Below are positions 51,024 through 59,177 of a stretch of 64,000 nucleotides of DNA, in pieces (positions within the stretch are counted from its first letter, which is position 1; each line of letters starts with the position of its first letter). The position numbers and the translations under genes were made by a program. Under the pieces are notes generated by a model. That model had not been told where the DNA came from. It saw nothing but the letters and a program-made list of their open reading frames with translations, and did not search any database. Source of the stretch: Streptomyces cyanogenus (GTDB lineage Bacteria > Actinomycetota > Actinomycetes > Streptomycetales > Streptomycetaceae); NCBI RefSeq assembly GCF_017526105.1, contig NZ_CP071839.1:4022001-4086000 (forward strand), in the 5' to 3' direction.

Positions 51024-51539
51024 ATGACCGAGGACGAGTTCGACGCTTTCTACGCGGCGGCCTTCCCCCGCCTGACCGGGCAGCTCTACGCCTTCACCGG
51101 AGACCACGGCGAGGCCCAGGACGTGGTGCAGGAGGCGTTCGTGCGCGCCTGGGACCGGCGGAAGTCCTTCCTGGCCGACAGCGCCCCCGAGGCCTGGATC
51201 CGCACGGTCGCCGTACGGCTGGCGGTCAGCCGCTGGCGGCGCGCCAGGCGCTGGCTGGAACTGATGCGACGGCACACGCCGCCCGAGTCGACTCCCGGCC
51301 CCGGCCCCGAACACACCGCCCTGGTGGCAGCGTTGCGCCAATTGCCCCAGGCGCAGCGGTTGGCGATCGTCCTGCACCATCTGTGCGACTTGAGTGTCGA
51401 GCAGGTAGCCTCCGAGACCGGCGCGCCCGTGGGTACGGTCAAGGCCCGGCTGTCCCGGGGCCGGGCGGCACTGGCGAGGCAGCTGGGCACGGACGAGGCC
51501 GATGAGCCGGTACGGAAGGAGGGCGGCCGTGTCGGATGA
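51024..51539 (+). CDS. SigE-family ECF sigma factor
   Basis: The protein has 171 residues. Sigma region 2 is DEFDAFYAAAFPRLTGQLYAFTGDHGEAQDVVQEAFVRAWDRR, and region 4 is QLPQAQRLAIVLHHLCDLSVEQVASETGAPVGTVKARLSRGRAAL. This is a complete extracytoplasmic-function sigma factor. It overlaps the next gene by 11 bases, the usual arrangement with an anti-sigma. GGAGG precedes the ATG. It is divergent from the membrane-tethered sigma at 49791-50855. Confidence 0.9.
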   Translation: MTEDEFDAFYAAAFPRLTGQLYAFTGDHGEAQDVVQEAFVRAWDRRKSFLADSAPEAWIRTVAVRLAVSRWRRARRWLELMRRHTPPESTPGPGPEHTALVAALRQLPQAQRLAIVLHHLCDLSVEQVASETGAPVGTVKARLSRGRAALARQLGTDEADEPVRKEGGRVG

Positions 51540-52179
51540 CCTCGTCCCGGACGACCTGACCACCGCACTCCGCGAGTTGGCGACGGCGAACGAGAGACCG
51601 CCGGCCCTCGGCGCTCCCGGGATCCGCCGCCGCGCCGTCCGCCGGAACCGCCGCCGTCGCACGGCCCTCGTCCTCGGCGCGGGCGCCGCGGCCCTCGCCC
51701 TGGCGGCCTTCGCACTGGCGCTGAATCCGGGCGACGGCACTCCGGCCCACCGCCAGGCCCCGGCGGCCACCGCTCCCCGGCTCCCGGCGTCCCCCACGCC
51801 CACGCCCACCCCCACCCCTCTCACGTCCCCGGTCACCGGCACGGTGGACGTCGAGAGGCGGGTCCTGACCGTCGACGGCCGGGTCATGCGCATCACCTCG
51901 GGCTACCCGACCCGCCCCTCCGCCGGCCTGCTGACCGTCGCCGCGAAACTCGACCTCACACGGGACACGGCCTACGGACTCACCAAGTCCGCCTGCAAGG
52001 TGGCCGAACCGTACGTGGTCGAGCTGCGTGGCACCGACAGGTCCAGCCTCTACGTCGGCTCACTCGCCTGCGGCCCCCGCGGCGCCTGGATCGGCCTCGA
52101 CACGAAGAACGCCGTATGGCTCTACAACAGGCTGAGGCCGGGCGACACGCTGTCGGTGGCGGTCACGCCGAGGACCTAG
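51529..52179 (+). CDS. Putative membrane anti-sigma partner of the SigE-family factor
   Basis: The protein has 216 residues from a GTG at 51529 after AAGGAGGG. The cytoplasmic N-terminus (LVPDDLTTALRELATANERPPA) is short, a transmembrane helix covers about residues 45-66, and a Pro/Thr-rich linker leads to an outer domain of about 120 residues with two Cys (SACKVAEPY and LACGPRG). No zinc anti-sigma motif is seen. Its 11-base overlap with the sigma gene and topology support an anti-sigma role; this is inference. Confidence 0.72.
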   Translation: MSDDLVPDDLTTALRELATANERPPALGAPGIRRRAVRRNRRRRTALVLGAGAAALALAAFALALNPGDGTPAHRQAPAATAPRLPASPTPTPTPTPLTSPVTGTVDVERRVLTVDGRVMRITSGYPTRPSAGLLTVAAKLDLTRDTAYGLTKSACKVAEPYVVELRGTDRSSLYVGSLACGPRGAWIGLDTKNAVWLYNRLRPGDTLSVAVTPRT

Positions 52180-52193
52180 CCTTCGGCAAACGC

Positions 52194-52238
52194 CCGAGGG
52201 CGGCACCCCCAGCCACCAGCTGGGAGTGCCGCCCTCGG
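52194..52238. terminator. Bidirectional terminator between the anti-sigma-like gene and groEL2
   Basis: CCGAGGGCGGCAC (52194-52206) pairs with GTGCCGCCCTCGG (52226-52238), with an inner CCCAGC/GCTGGG stem. It lies 14 bp after one stop and 32 bp from the other. Confidence 0.88.
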
Positions 52239-52270
52239 TCCGAAGGACAGGCGATCAACCGTCAGGTCGA

Positions 52271-53893
52271 TCAGAAGTCCATGTCACCGCCCGGCATGCC
52301 GCCGCCGGCCGGCGCGGCGGCCTTCTCCGGCTTGTCGGCGATGACGGCCTCGGTGGTGAGGAACAGCGCGGCGATGGAGGCGGCGTTCTGCAGGGCAGAA
52401 CGGGTCACCTTCGCCGGGTCGATGATGCCCTCGGCGACCAGGTCGACGTACTCGCCGGTCGCGGCGTTCAGGCCGTGGCCCGGGGTCAGGTTGCGCACCT
52501 TCTCCACCACGACACCGCCCTCGAGGCCGGCGTTGACGGCGATCTGCTTCAGCGGGGCCTCGAGCGCGATGCGCACGGCGTTGGCGCCGGTCGCCTCGTC
52601 ACCCTCCAGCTCCAGCTTCTCGAAGACCTGGGAGGCCTGCAGCAGGGCCACGCCACCACCGGCGACGATGCCCTCCTCGACGGCCGCCTTCGCGTTGCGG
52701 ACGGCGTCCTCGATGCGGTGCTTGCGCTCCTTGAGCTCCACCTCGGTGGCGGCACCGGCCTTGATGACGGCCACGCCGCCCGCGAGCTTCGCCAGGCGCT
52801 CCTGGAGCTTCTCGCGGTCGTAGTCGGAGTCGCTGTTCTCGATCTCGGCGCGGATCTGGTTGACGCGGCCGTTGACCTGCTCGGAGGAGCCGGCACCGTC
52901 GACGATGGTGGTCTCGTCCTTGGTGATGACGACCTTGCGGGCGCGGCCCAGGAGGTCCAGGGTCGCGTTCTCCAGCTTGAGGCCGACCTCCTCGGAGATG
53001 ACCTCGCCGCCGGTGAGGATGGCGATGTCGCCGAGCATGGCCTTGCGGCGGTCGCCGAAGCCCGGGGCCTTGACGGCGACGGACTTGAAGGTGCCGCGGA
53101 TCTTGTTGACGACCAGGGTCGACAGGGCCTCGCCCTCGACGTCCTCGGCGATGATCAGCAGCGGCTTGCCCGACTGCATGACCTTCTCCAGGAGCGGGAG
53201 CAGGTCCTTGACCGAGGAGATCTTGGAGTTGGCGATGAGGATGTACGGGTCCTCCAGCACCGCCTCCATGCGCTCCATGTCGGTCGCGAAGTAGGCGGAG
53301 ATGTAGCCCTTGTCGAAGCGCATGCCCTCGGTGAGCTCGAGCTCCAGGCCGAAGGTGTTGCTCTCCTCGACGGTGATGACGCCTTCCTTGCCGACCTTGT
53401 CCATCGCCTCGGCGATCAGCTCGCCGATCTGGGTGTCGGCGGCGGAGATGGACGCGGTGGAGGCGATCTGCTCCTTGGTCTCGACGTCCTTCGCCTGCTC
53501 CAGCAGGGCGGCGGAGACGGCCTCGACGGCCTTCTCGATACCGCGCTTCAGGGCCATCGGGTTGGCACCGGCGGCGACGTTGCGCAGGCCTTCCTTGACC
53601 AGGGCCTGGGCGAGCACGGTCGCGGTGGTCGTACCGTCACCGGCGACGTCGTCCGTCTTCTTGGCGACTTCCTTGACCAGCTCGGCGCCGATCTTCTCGT
53701 ACGGGTCCTCGAGCTCGATCTCCTTGGCGATGGAGACACCATCGTTGGTGATCGTGGGGGCGCCCCACTTCTTCTCGAGGACGACGTTGCGGCCCTTGGG
53801 GCCGAGCGTCACCTTCACGGCGTCCGCGAGCTGGTTCATGCCGCGCTCGAGGCCGCGCCGCGCCTCCTCGTCGAACGCGATGATCTTGGCCAT
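52271..53893 (-). CDS. groEL2: Chaperonin GroEL2 (60 kDa)
   Basis: The protein has 540 residues with the classic chaperonin sequence: ATP-binding VTLGPKGRNV and DVAGDGTTTATVL, the apical TEGMRFDKGYISAYF, and a Gly/Met-rich tail MPGGDMDF. It has no groES beside it, as is usual for the second actinobacterial copy. Control is shown by two CIRCE elements and an HrdB-type promoter upstream. A bidirectional hairpin terminates it. GGAGGGAC precedes the ATG. Confidence 0.97.
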   Translation of the reverse strand: MAKIIAFDEEARRGLERGMNQLADAVKVTLGPKGRNVVLEKKWGAPTITNDGVSIAKEIELEDPYEKIGAELVKEVAKKTDDVAGDGTTTATVLAQALVKEGLRNVAAGANPMALKRGIEKAVEAVSAALLEQAKDVETKEQIASTASISAADTQIGELIAEAMDKVGKEGVITVEESNTFGLELELTEGMRFDKGYISAYFATDMERMEAVLEDPYILIANSKISSVKDLLPLLEKVMQSGKPLLIIAEDVEGEALSTLVVNKIRGTFKSVAVKAPGFGDRRKAMLGDIAILTGGEVISEEVGLKLENATLDLLGRARKVVITKDETTIVDGAGSSEQVNGRVNQIRAEIENSDSDYDREKLQERLAKLAGGVAVIKAGAATEVELKERKHRIEDAVRNAKAAVEEGIVAGGGVALLQASQVFEKLELEGDEATGANAVRIALEAPLKQIAVNAGLEGGVVVEKVRNLTPGHGLNAATGEYVDLVAEGIIDPAKVTRSALQNAASIAALFLTTEAVIADKPEKAAAPAGGGMPGGDMDF

Positions 53894-54020
53894 GTGAAGT
53901 GGTCCCTCCAGGACTGGGGGTGATTCCTTCGGACCGCGCCCGCGCCCGCGACGGACGGCTCGCCGGCCTCGTGGTTCCTTGCCCCACCCGGCCCGCGGGC
54001 CTCACCGACCCGGTCCTTCA

Positions 54021-54083
54021 CTGTCACTCTCACCTTCAGAGTGCTAACGCCAATGATTAGCACTCGGCATGGTCGAGTGCAAG
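54021..54083 (-). promoter_or_regulatory. Two phased CIRCE elements (HrcA operators) overlapping the groEL2 promoter
   Basis: Plus-strand reading gives CTGTCACTC-N9-GAGTGCTAA (54021-54047) and TTAGCACTC-N9-GAGTGCAAG (54057-54083), both of the canonical CIRCE pattern. The two are 9 bp apart, so all four half-sites have equal 9-bp spacing. The second element is the better match. HrcA would repress groEL2 here and release it on heat shock. Confidence 0.88.
54054..54082 (-). promoter_or_regulatory. groEL2: Housekeeping-type promoter of groEL2
   Basis: On the minus strand TTGCAC (54077-54082) and TAATCA (54054-54059) are separated by 17 bp, a good match to an HrdB promoter. Both boxes lie within or at the edges of the CIRCE elements, which fits repression by occlusion. 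Confidence 0.75.
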
Positions 54084-54142
54084 CGCCTGCACGGGTACGG
54101 GCCCCGCGTCAGCCGCCCGCGAACAGTGGAACCCGGGGACGG

Positions 54143-54180
54143 CGAAGGGCCCGCACCCTCTGCGAGGTGCGGGCCCTTCG
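54143..54180 (-). terminator. Terminator of the cspA-type gene
   Basis: CGAAGGGCCCGCACC (54143-54157) and GGTGCGGGCCCTTCG (54166-54180) form a perfect 15-bp stem with an 8-base loop, 12 bp after the stop codon. Confidence 0.92.
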
Positions 54181-54192
54181 GACAAGAAACGT

Positions 54193-54396
54193 TCAGGCGG
54201 TGACGCGAACCATGTCGGCCTGCGGGCCCTTCTGGCCCTGCGAGATCTCGAACTCGACCCGCTGGCCCTCTTCCAGGGTGCGGTAGCCGTCCATCTGAAT
54301 CGCGCTGTAGTGGACGAAGACGTCCGCACCACCGTCGACCGCGATGAAGCCGTACCCCTTCTCCGCGTTGAACCACTTGACGGTGCCCTGAGCCAT
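54193..54396 (-). CDS. CspA-type cold-shock protein
   Basis: The protein has 67 residues: MAQGTVKWFNAEKGYGFIAVDGGADVFVHYSAI holds both RNP motifs, and the sequence ends without extension. It binds single-stranded RNA or DNA. The ATG at 54396 has GGGAG upstream. The open frame upstream is not domain-like. A long leader of about 110 nt is implied by the candidate promoter, as is common for cold-shock mRNAs. Confidence 0.96.
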   Translation of the reverse strand: MAQGTVKWFNAEKGYGFIAVDGGADVFVHYSAIQMDGYRTLEEGQRVEFEISQGQKGPQADMVRVTA

Positions 54397-54507
54397 GCCT
54401 AACTCCCCTATTACTGGCCCTTGCACAGATCCACACTTCGCGGACCCGGGTCAGACCTCACCCCCCATTGGCCGGGGGCGTGCGCCGGAACGCGTCGACC
54501 GCGGCTG

Positions 54508-54543
54508 AATGTATCTGTCCAACTGCCGTCTGCAACAGGTCAA
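54508..54543 (-). promoter_or_regulatory. Candidate promoter of the cspA-type gene
   Basis: On the minus strand TTGCAG (54530-54535) is followed after 16 bp by TACATT (54508-54513); TTGACC lies just upstream at 54538-54543. Either could serve as -35. The prediction is by eye only. Confidence 0.35.
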
Positions 54544-54743
54544 TCGGACGAGAATTCTGGACGCGGGAGGTCCGGAAAGTGGTGAGAATTCACCTGGATT
54601 CAGGGCAAGTCGGGCCCCACAAAAGCCGCAGAGAACCCGCACACTTTGGCTACTTCTTGTCGGGCCACTCGGCATGATTACAGGGCCGCCGACCTGGGGG
54701 CCGAGACCGTGTTCCCCAACTCTACCGCGCTCAATCACGCAGA

Positions 54744-54778
54744 ATTGCCCCCTCCGTTTCTCTTACGGAGGGGGCAAT
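54744..54778 (-). terminator. Terminator of the thrC-cysO operon
   Basis: ATTGCCCCCTCCG (54744-54756) pairs with CGGAGGGGGCAAT (54766-54778) across a 9-base pyrimidine-rich loop, 60 bp after the cysO stop. Confidence 0.9.
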
Positions 54779-54838
54779 CCGATGAACAATCGGTAACCGA
54801 TGTTACCGAAGGTAATGGAGAGCCGGCCGGCGGGCCGG

Positions 54839-55114
54839 TCAGCCTCCGGCCACCGCCGGGATGATGGACACACCGGCACCGTCGGGGGTCGCCGTGTCCA
54901 GGCCCTGCTCGAACCGGACGTCGTCGTCGTTGACGTACACGTTGACGAACCGGCGCAGCTTCCCCTGGTCGTCCAGCACCCGGGCCGCGATCCCGGTGTG
55001 GTTCTTCTCCAGGTCGGCGATGACCTCGCCGAGCGTCGCCCCCTCGGCGGCGACCTCGGCCTGCCCACCGGTGTAGGTGCGCAGGATGGTGGGGATGCGA
55101 ACGGTCACGCTCAT
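54839..55114 (-). CDS. cysO: CysO-like ubiquitin-fold sulfur carrier protein
   Basis: The protein has 91 residues. VTVRIPTILRTYTGGQAEV, FVNVYVNDDDVRF and the C-terminal IPAVAGG closely match mycobacterial CysO, a MoaD/ThiS-fold carrier that delivers sulfur to cysteine synthase CysM. The Gly-Gly end is required for thiocarboxylation. Its ATG overlaps the stop of thrC by four bases (ATGA), so the two are coupled. No cysM or Mec protease gene is in this window. Confidence 0.88.
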   Translation of the reverse strand: MSVTVRIPTILRTYTGGQAEVAAEGATLGEVIADLEKNHTGIAARVLDDQGKLRRFVNVYVNDDDVRFEQGLDTATPDGAGVSIIPAVAGG

Positions 55115-56394
55115 GCGAGGCCAGCCTCTCGGAAGGAGTCCAGGGTCGGGCGGATGGTGGCGGTGACGCCGGTCCCGGCCACCGCGTCCAGGGTCTTCAG
55201 GCCGTCGCCGGTGTTGAGGACGACCGTGGTCTTCGCCGGGTCCAGCACCCCCGCCTCCAGCAGCTTGCGGGTGACGCCGACGGTCACGCCGCCCGCCGTC
55301 TCCGCGAAGATGCCCTCGGTCCGCGCCAGCAGCTTGATCGCGTCCACGATCTGCTCGTCCGTCACGTCCTCCACGGCACCGCCGGTGCGGCGCGCGACGT
55401 CCAGGACGTACGGCCCGTCGGCCGGGTTGCCGATGGCCAGGGACTTGGCGATGGTGTCCGGCTTCTGCGGACGGACCACGTCGTGGCCGGCCTTGAAGGC
55501 GGTGGAGACCGGGGAGCAGCCCTCGGCCTGGGCGCCGAAGATCTTGTAGGGCCGGTCCTCGACCAGCCCCAGCCTGATCAGCTCCTGCAGGCCCTTGTCG
55601 ATCTTCGTGAGCTGGGAGCCGGAGGCGATCGGGACCACGATCTGGTCGGGCAGCCGCCAGCCGAGCTGCTCGCAGATCTCGTACGCCAGGGTCTTGGAGC
55701 CCTCCGCGTAGTAGGGCCGCAGGTTGACGTTGACGAAGCCCCAGCCCTCGCCGGCCGGGTCGCCGATCAGCTCCGAGCAGAAGCGGTTCACGTCGTCGTA
55801 GTTGCCCTCGATGCCGACGAGCTCGCCGCCGTAGACCGCGGCCATGACGACCTTGCCCTGCTCCAGGTCGTGCGGGATGAACACGCAGGAGCGGAAGCCG
55901 GCCCGGGCGGCGGCTGCGCCGACGGCGCCGGCCAGGTTGCCGGTGGAGGAGCAGGAGAGCGTGGTGAAGCCGAAGGCGCGGGCGGCCTCCAGGGCCTGGG
56001 CGACGACCCGGTCCTTGAAGGAGTGGGTCGGGTTCCCGGAGTCGTCCTTCACGTACAGACCGCCGGTCACGCCCAGTTCGCGCGCCAGGTTGTCGGCCTT
56101 GACGAGCTCGGTCCAGCCGGGGTTGAGGTTGGGCTTGCCGGCGACGTCCGCCGGGACGGGCAGCAGCGGCGCGTACCGCCAGATGTTCGCGGGGCCGGCC
56201 TCGATGCGCCGGCGCAGTTCCTCGGTGTCGTAGGCGGAGAAGTCGTAGGCGATCTCGAGCGGGCCGAAGCACTCCTCACAGGCGAAGACCGGACCGAGCG
56301 GGACGCGGTGACCGCACTCGCGACAGCTCAGGGCGGCGGCGGGGCCGAGGTCGACGGTGGTTTCGCTGGAGGTTGCAACTGTCTGCACAGCCAT
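55111..56394 (-). CDS. thrC: Threonine synthase
   Basis: The protein has 427 residues. A zinc-ribbon-like N-terminus (CRECGH and CEECFG) precedes a PLP fold: the lysine lies in GNPTHSFKDR near residue 126, and the phosphate-binding loop is SCSSTGNLAGAVGA. The enzyme makes threonine from O-phosphohomoserine. The ATG at 56394 is used; AGGAGAAAGGG lies 10 bp upstream, overlapping the end of a SAM-I riboswitch. It is coupled to cysO downstream. Confidence 0.93.
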   Translation of the reverse strand: MAVQTVATSSETTVDLGPAAALSCRECGHRVPLGPVFACEECFGPLEIAYDFSAYDTEELRRRIEAGPANIWRYAPLLPVPADVAGKPNLNPGWTELVKADNLARELGVTGGLYVKDDSGNPTHSFKDRVVAQALEAARAFGFTTLSCSSTGNLAGAVGAAAARAGFRSCVFIPHDLEQGKVVMAAVYGGELVGIEGNYDDVNRFCSELIGDPAGEGWGFVNVNLRPYYAEGSKTLAYEICEQLGWRLPDQIVVPIASGSQLTKIDKGLQELIRLGLVEDRPYKIFGAQAEGCSPVSTAFKAGHDVVRPQKPDTIAKSLAIGNPADGPYVLDVARRTGGAVEDVTDEQIVDAIKLLARTEGIFAETAGGVTVGVTRKLLEAGVLDPAKTTVVLNTGDGLKTLDAVAGTGVTATIRPTLDSFREAGLA

Positions 56395-56413
56395 GGAGGC
56401 GAGGCCCTTTCTC

Positions 56414-56552
56414 CTCATCTTCCTCACGACGCATCTCGCCGTGAGACGGATTTGGCACCTTCCCTAGCCGGGAGCCTCGCTGCGAAGACGAGAGCCGGCT
56501 GGAGGGTTGCCGGGGCTTCATCGGGCCGTGTCCCTCTGCCCCTCTGGATGAG
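56414..56552 (-). promoter_or_regulatory. SAM-I (S-box) riboswitch upstream of thrC-cysO
   Basis: Read on the minus strand the segment carries the S-box hallmarks in order: CTCATCCAGAGGGGCAGAGG, GGCCCGATGAAGCC, GGCAACC, then AAGGTGCCAAATCC and the closing GATGAG. P1 pairs CTCATC (56547-56552) with GATGAG (56414-56419). The 3' side of P1 touches the ribosome binding site at 56405-56415, so SAM binding would be expected to block translation. No clear terminator stem follows. Confidence 0.9.
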
Positions 56553-56709
56553 CGGTATTCGGTTGTGGACGCTCGTGACCCCCGACATGCGATGGTCATC
56601 GGCGTTGTTCAAGACTGTAACCGAAGGCCAGGACAGTTGAGATAGTCGTCCGAACCGCGAGATGGATCACACGGTGACGTGTGGTCGTGACAGTGAGGAG
56701 CCGCCGACC

Positions 56710-57654
56710 GTGCTGGAAGAAGTCGAGCGCTGGCTGAGCACCCGCTCCTGGTCCGTGGCCGACCGACCGCTGCACCAGGTCCTGGCCGCCAAACAGCGCA
56801 CGGGCCGGACGATCAGCGTCGTCCTGCCCGCTCTCAACGAGGAGGAGACGGTCGGCGAGATCGTCGCGGTGATCCGGCACGACCTCGTGGACCAGGTCCC
56901 GCTCGTCGACGAGATCGTGGTCGTCGACTCCGGCTCCACCGACCGCACCTCCGAGGTCGCCGCGCGCGCGGGCGCCCGGGTCGTCCACCGCGACGACATC
57001 CTGCCGCGCATACCCGCCGTCCCCGGCAAGGGCGAGGTGCTGTGGCGCTCGCTGCTGGTGACCAGCGGCGACATCGTCTGCTTCGTCGACGCGGATCTGA
57101 AGGAGTTCTCCTCCGACTTCGTCACCGGGACCGTCGGCCCGCTGCTCACCGAACCGGACGTCGACCTGGTCAAGGGCATGTACGACCGTCCGCTCGGCGG
57201 CACGGCCGGGCAGGGCGGCCGGGTCACCGAACTCATGGCCCGCCCGCTGCTGAACATGCACTGGCCGCAGCTGGCCGGGTTCGTGCAGCCGCTGGGCGGC
57301 GAGTACGCGGCCCGCCGCTCCCTGCTGGAACAGCTGCCGTTCCCCGTGGGCTACGGCGTGGAGCTGGGCATGCTGGTCGACGCGCTGCACCTGGTCGGCC
57401 TGGACGCGCTGGCCCAGGTCGACCTGGGCGTGCGCAAGCACCGGCACCAGGACGGGCAGGCCCTGGGCCGGATGGCGGCGGCGATCTACCGCACGGCTCA
57501 GCTGCGGCTCGCGCGCGGGCATCTCGTCCGGCCCGCGCTCACCCAGTTCGAGCGGGGCGAGGACGGGTTCGAGCCGCGTACCTACTCGGTGGACACCGAG
57601 GAACGGCCGCCCATGGTGGAGATCGCGGAGTACGCCGAACGGAAGGTGGCGTGA
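56710..57654 (+). CDS. gpgS: Glucosyl-3-phosphoglycerate synthase
   Basis: The protein has 314 residues (GT81). ISVVLPALNEEETVGEIV is the nucleotide-sugar entry, VVDSGSTDRTSEVA and CFVDADLKEFSSDFV hold the donor and metal-binding residues, and HRHQDGQALGRMA lies near the acceptor site. It makes glucosyl-3-phosphoglycerate from a nucleoside-diphosphate glucose and 3-phosphoglycerate, the route to glucosylglycerate and methylglucose lipopolysaccharide precursors. The GTG at 56710 has GAGGAG 10 bp upstream. It is followed 83 bp later by otsA. It is divergent from thrC. Confidence 0.9.
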   Translation: MLEEVERWLSTRSWSVADRPLHQVLAAKQRTGRTISVVLPALNEEETVGEIVAVIRHDLVDQVPLVDEIVVVDSGSTDRTSEVAARAGARVVHRDDILPRIPAVPGKGEVLWRSLLVTSGDIVCFVDADLKEFSSDFVTGTVGPLLTEPDVDLVKGMYDRPLGGTAGQGGRVTELMARPLLNMHWPQLAGFVQPLGGEYAARRSLLEQLPFPVGYGVELGMLVDALHLVGLDALAQVDLGVRKHRHQDGQALGRMAAAIYRTAQLRLARGHLVRPALTQFERGEDGFEPRTYSVDTEERPPMVEIAEYAERKVA

Positions 57655-57737
57655 AGCGCCGTATACGGCCGCCTGCCCCGCCCTCGCCGGGCGGAACGTA
57701 CGTTTGAGTGTTTCCGGGCCGGGCTAGGTTGAGGCGT

Positions 57738-59177
57738 ATGGCTTCCACGCGTGCTGCTGCTGAAAAGGCCCGGGTGCTGGTCGCGTCGAACCGCGGCCCG
57801 GTCTCCTACCAGGTGGGCGAGGACGGCTCGCTGCACGCCAGACGGGGCGGCGGCGGGCTGGTGTCGGGACTGTCCGCCATCGGCTCGGACGCGGGCTCGG
57901 TCTGGGTGTGCGCCGCGCTCGGCGACGGCGACCGGGCGGCGGTGCGACGCGCGGACGGCGGCCTGCTGCCGGCCGAGGAGACCGGCGGGCAGCGGGTGCG
58001 GATGCTCGACATCGACGCGAGCGTGCACGCCGAGGCGTACAACGGCATCGCCAACTCGGTGCTGTGGTTCGTCCACCACATGCTGTACCAGACCCCGCTG
58101 GAGCCGGTCTTCGACGCCGAGTTCCGGCGGCAGTGGGGGTCGTACGAGGCCTACAACCGGGCGTTCGCCGAGGCGCTGGCCGAGGAGGCGGCCGAGGGCG
58201 CGGCGGTGCTGATCCAGGACTACCACCTGGCCCTCGCCCCCCGCATGCTCCGCCAGCTCCGTCCCGACCTGCGCATCGGTCACTTCTCGCACACCCCCTG
58301 GGCGCCGCCGGACTACTTCCGGCTGCTGCCCGACGACATCGCCGCCGAGCTGCTCGGCGGCATCCTGGGCGCGGACCGGGCGGCGTTCCTCACCCGGCGG
58401 TGGGCGGACGCGTTCACCGACTGCTGTCACGCGGTGCTCGGGCCCGGTATCCCGTCCGGCACCCGGATCGGGGTGCACGGGCTGGGCGCGGACGCGGACT
58501 TCCTGCGCAAGCGGGCGCACGAGCCGGACGTGGACGAGCGGATGGCGGCGCTGCGGGCGGAGATCGGAGAGGGCCGGAAGACGATCGTCCGGGTGGACCG
58601 GACCGAGCTGTCCAAGAACATCGTGCGCGGGCTGCTGGCGTACGAGCAGCTGCTGGCGGACCACCCCGAGTGGCGGGAGAAGGTCGTCCACCTCGCGTTC
58701 GCCTACCCGTCCCGGCAGGACCTCGCGGTGTACCGCGAGTACACCGCCGAGGTGCAGCAGGCCGCGGAGGAGATCAACGAGCGGTACGGCACGGCGCAGT
58801 GGACCCCGGTCGTGCTGCACGTGAAGGACGACTTCGCGCGCTCCCTGGCGGCGTACCGGCTGGCCGACGTGGCCCTCGTGAACCCCATCCGGGACGGCAT
58901 GAACCTCGTCGCCAAGGAGGTCCCGGTCGTCTCCGACCAGGGCTGCGCGCTGGTGCTGTCGCGGGAGGCCGGGGCGTACGAGGAGCTGGGCGAGGACGCG
59001 TTCGTGGTGAACCCGTACGACATCGCGGGCACGGCCCGGGCCCTGCACGAGGCGCTGAGCCTGCCGGAGGCGGAGCGGGCGGAACGCTCGAAGCGGCTGG
59101 CCGCCGCCGCGACCGCGCTGCCGCCGGCCCGGTGGTTCCTGGACCAGCTGGACGCGCTGACCGATCAGCCGAGCTGA
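57738..59177 (+). CDS. otsA: Trehalose-6-phosphate synthase
   Basis: The protein has 479 residues (GT20). VASNRGPVSYQ near the N-terminus, HTPWAPPDYFRLLP in the middle, and VNPIRDGMNLVAKE near the end are the substrate-binding motifs of OtsA. It joins glucose from a nucleoside-diphosphate donor to glucose-6-phosphate. The ATG at 57738 follows GAGG. It overlaps the convergent otsB by 13 bases. Confidence 0.93.
   Translation: MASTRAAAEKARVLVASNRGPVSYQVGEDGSLHARRGGGGLVSGLSAIGSDAGSVWVCAALGDGDRAAVRRADGGLLPAEETGGQRVRMLDIDASVHAEAYNGIANSVLWFVHHMLYQTPLEPVFDAEFRRQWGSYEAYNRAFAEALAEEAAEGAAVLIQDYHLALAPRMLRQLRPDLRIGHFSHTPWAPPDYFRLLPDDIAAELLGGILGADRAAFLTRRWADAFTDCCHAVLGPGIPSGTRIGVHGLGADADFLRKRAHEPDVDERMAALRAEIGEGRKTIVRVDRTELSKNIVRGLLAYEQLLADHPEWREKVVHLAFAYPSRQDLAVYREYTAEVQQAAEEINERYGTAQWTPVVLHVKDDFARSLAAYRLADVALVNPIRDGMNLVAKEVPVVSDQGCALVLSREAGAYEELGEDAFVVNPYDIAGTARALHEALSLPEAERAERSKRLAAAATALPPARWFLDQLDALTDQPS

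Larger units (their letters stand above)
54397..54838. other. Gene-free interval between the cspA-type gene and cysO
   Basis: No gene is supported in these 442 bp. It holds the candidate csp promoter and leader (54397-54543), an AT-richer middle section without clear structure, the cysO terminator (54744-54778), and a small inverted repeat CGGTAAC-CGAT-GTTACCG (54791-54808) of unknown role. Confidence 0.7.

Noticed and set aside
54039..54065. GAGTGCTAA-N9-TTAGCACTC read as one CIRCE
   Set aside because: The arms are in reverse order to a canonical CIRCE. The two flanking canonical elements explain it.
54451..54738. 95-codon open frame upstream of the cspA-type gene
   Set aside because: The composition is less biased than real genes here and there is no ribosome binding site. 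The region is better read as leader and promoter.
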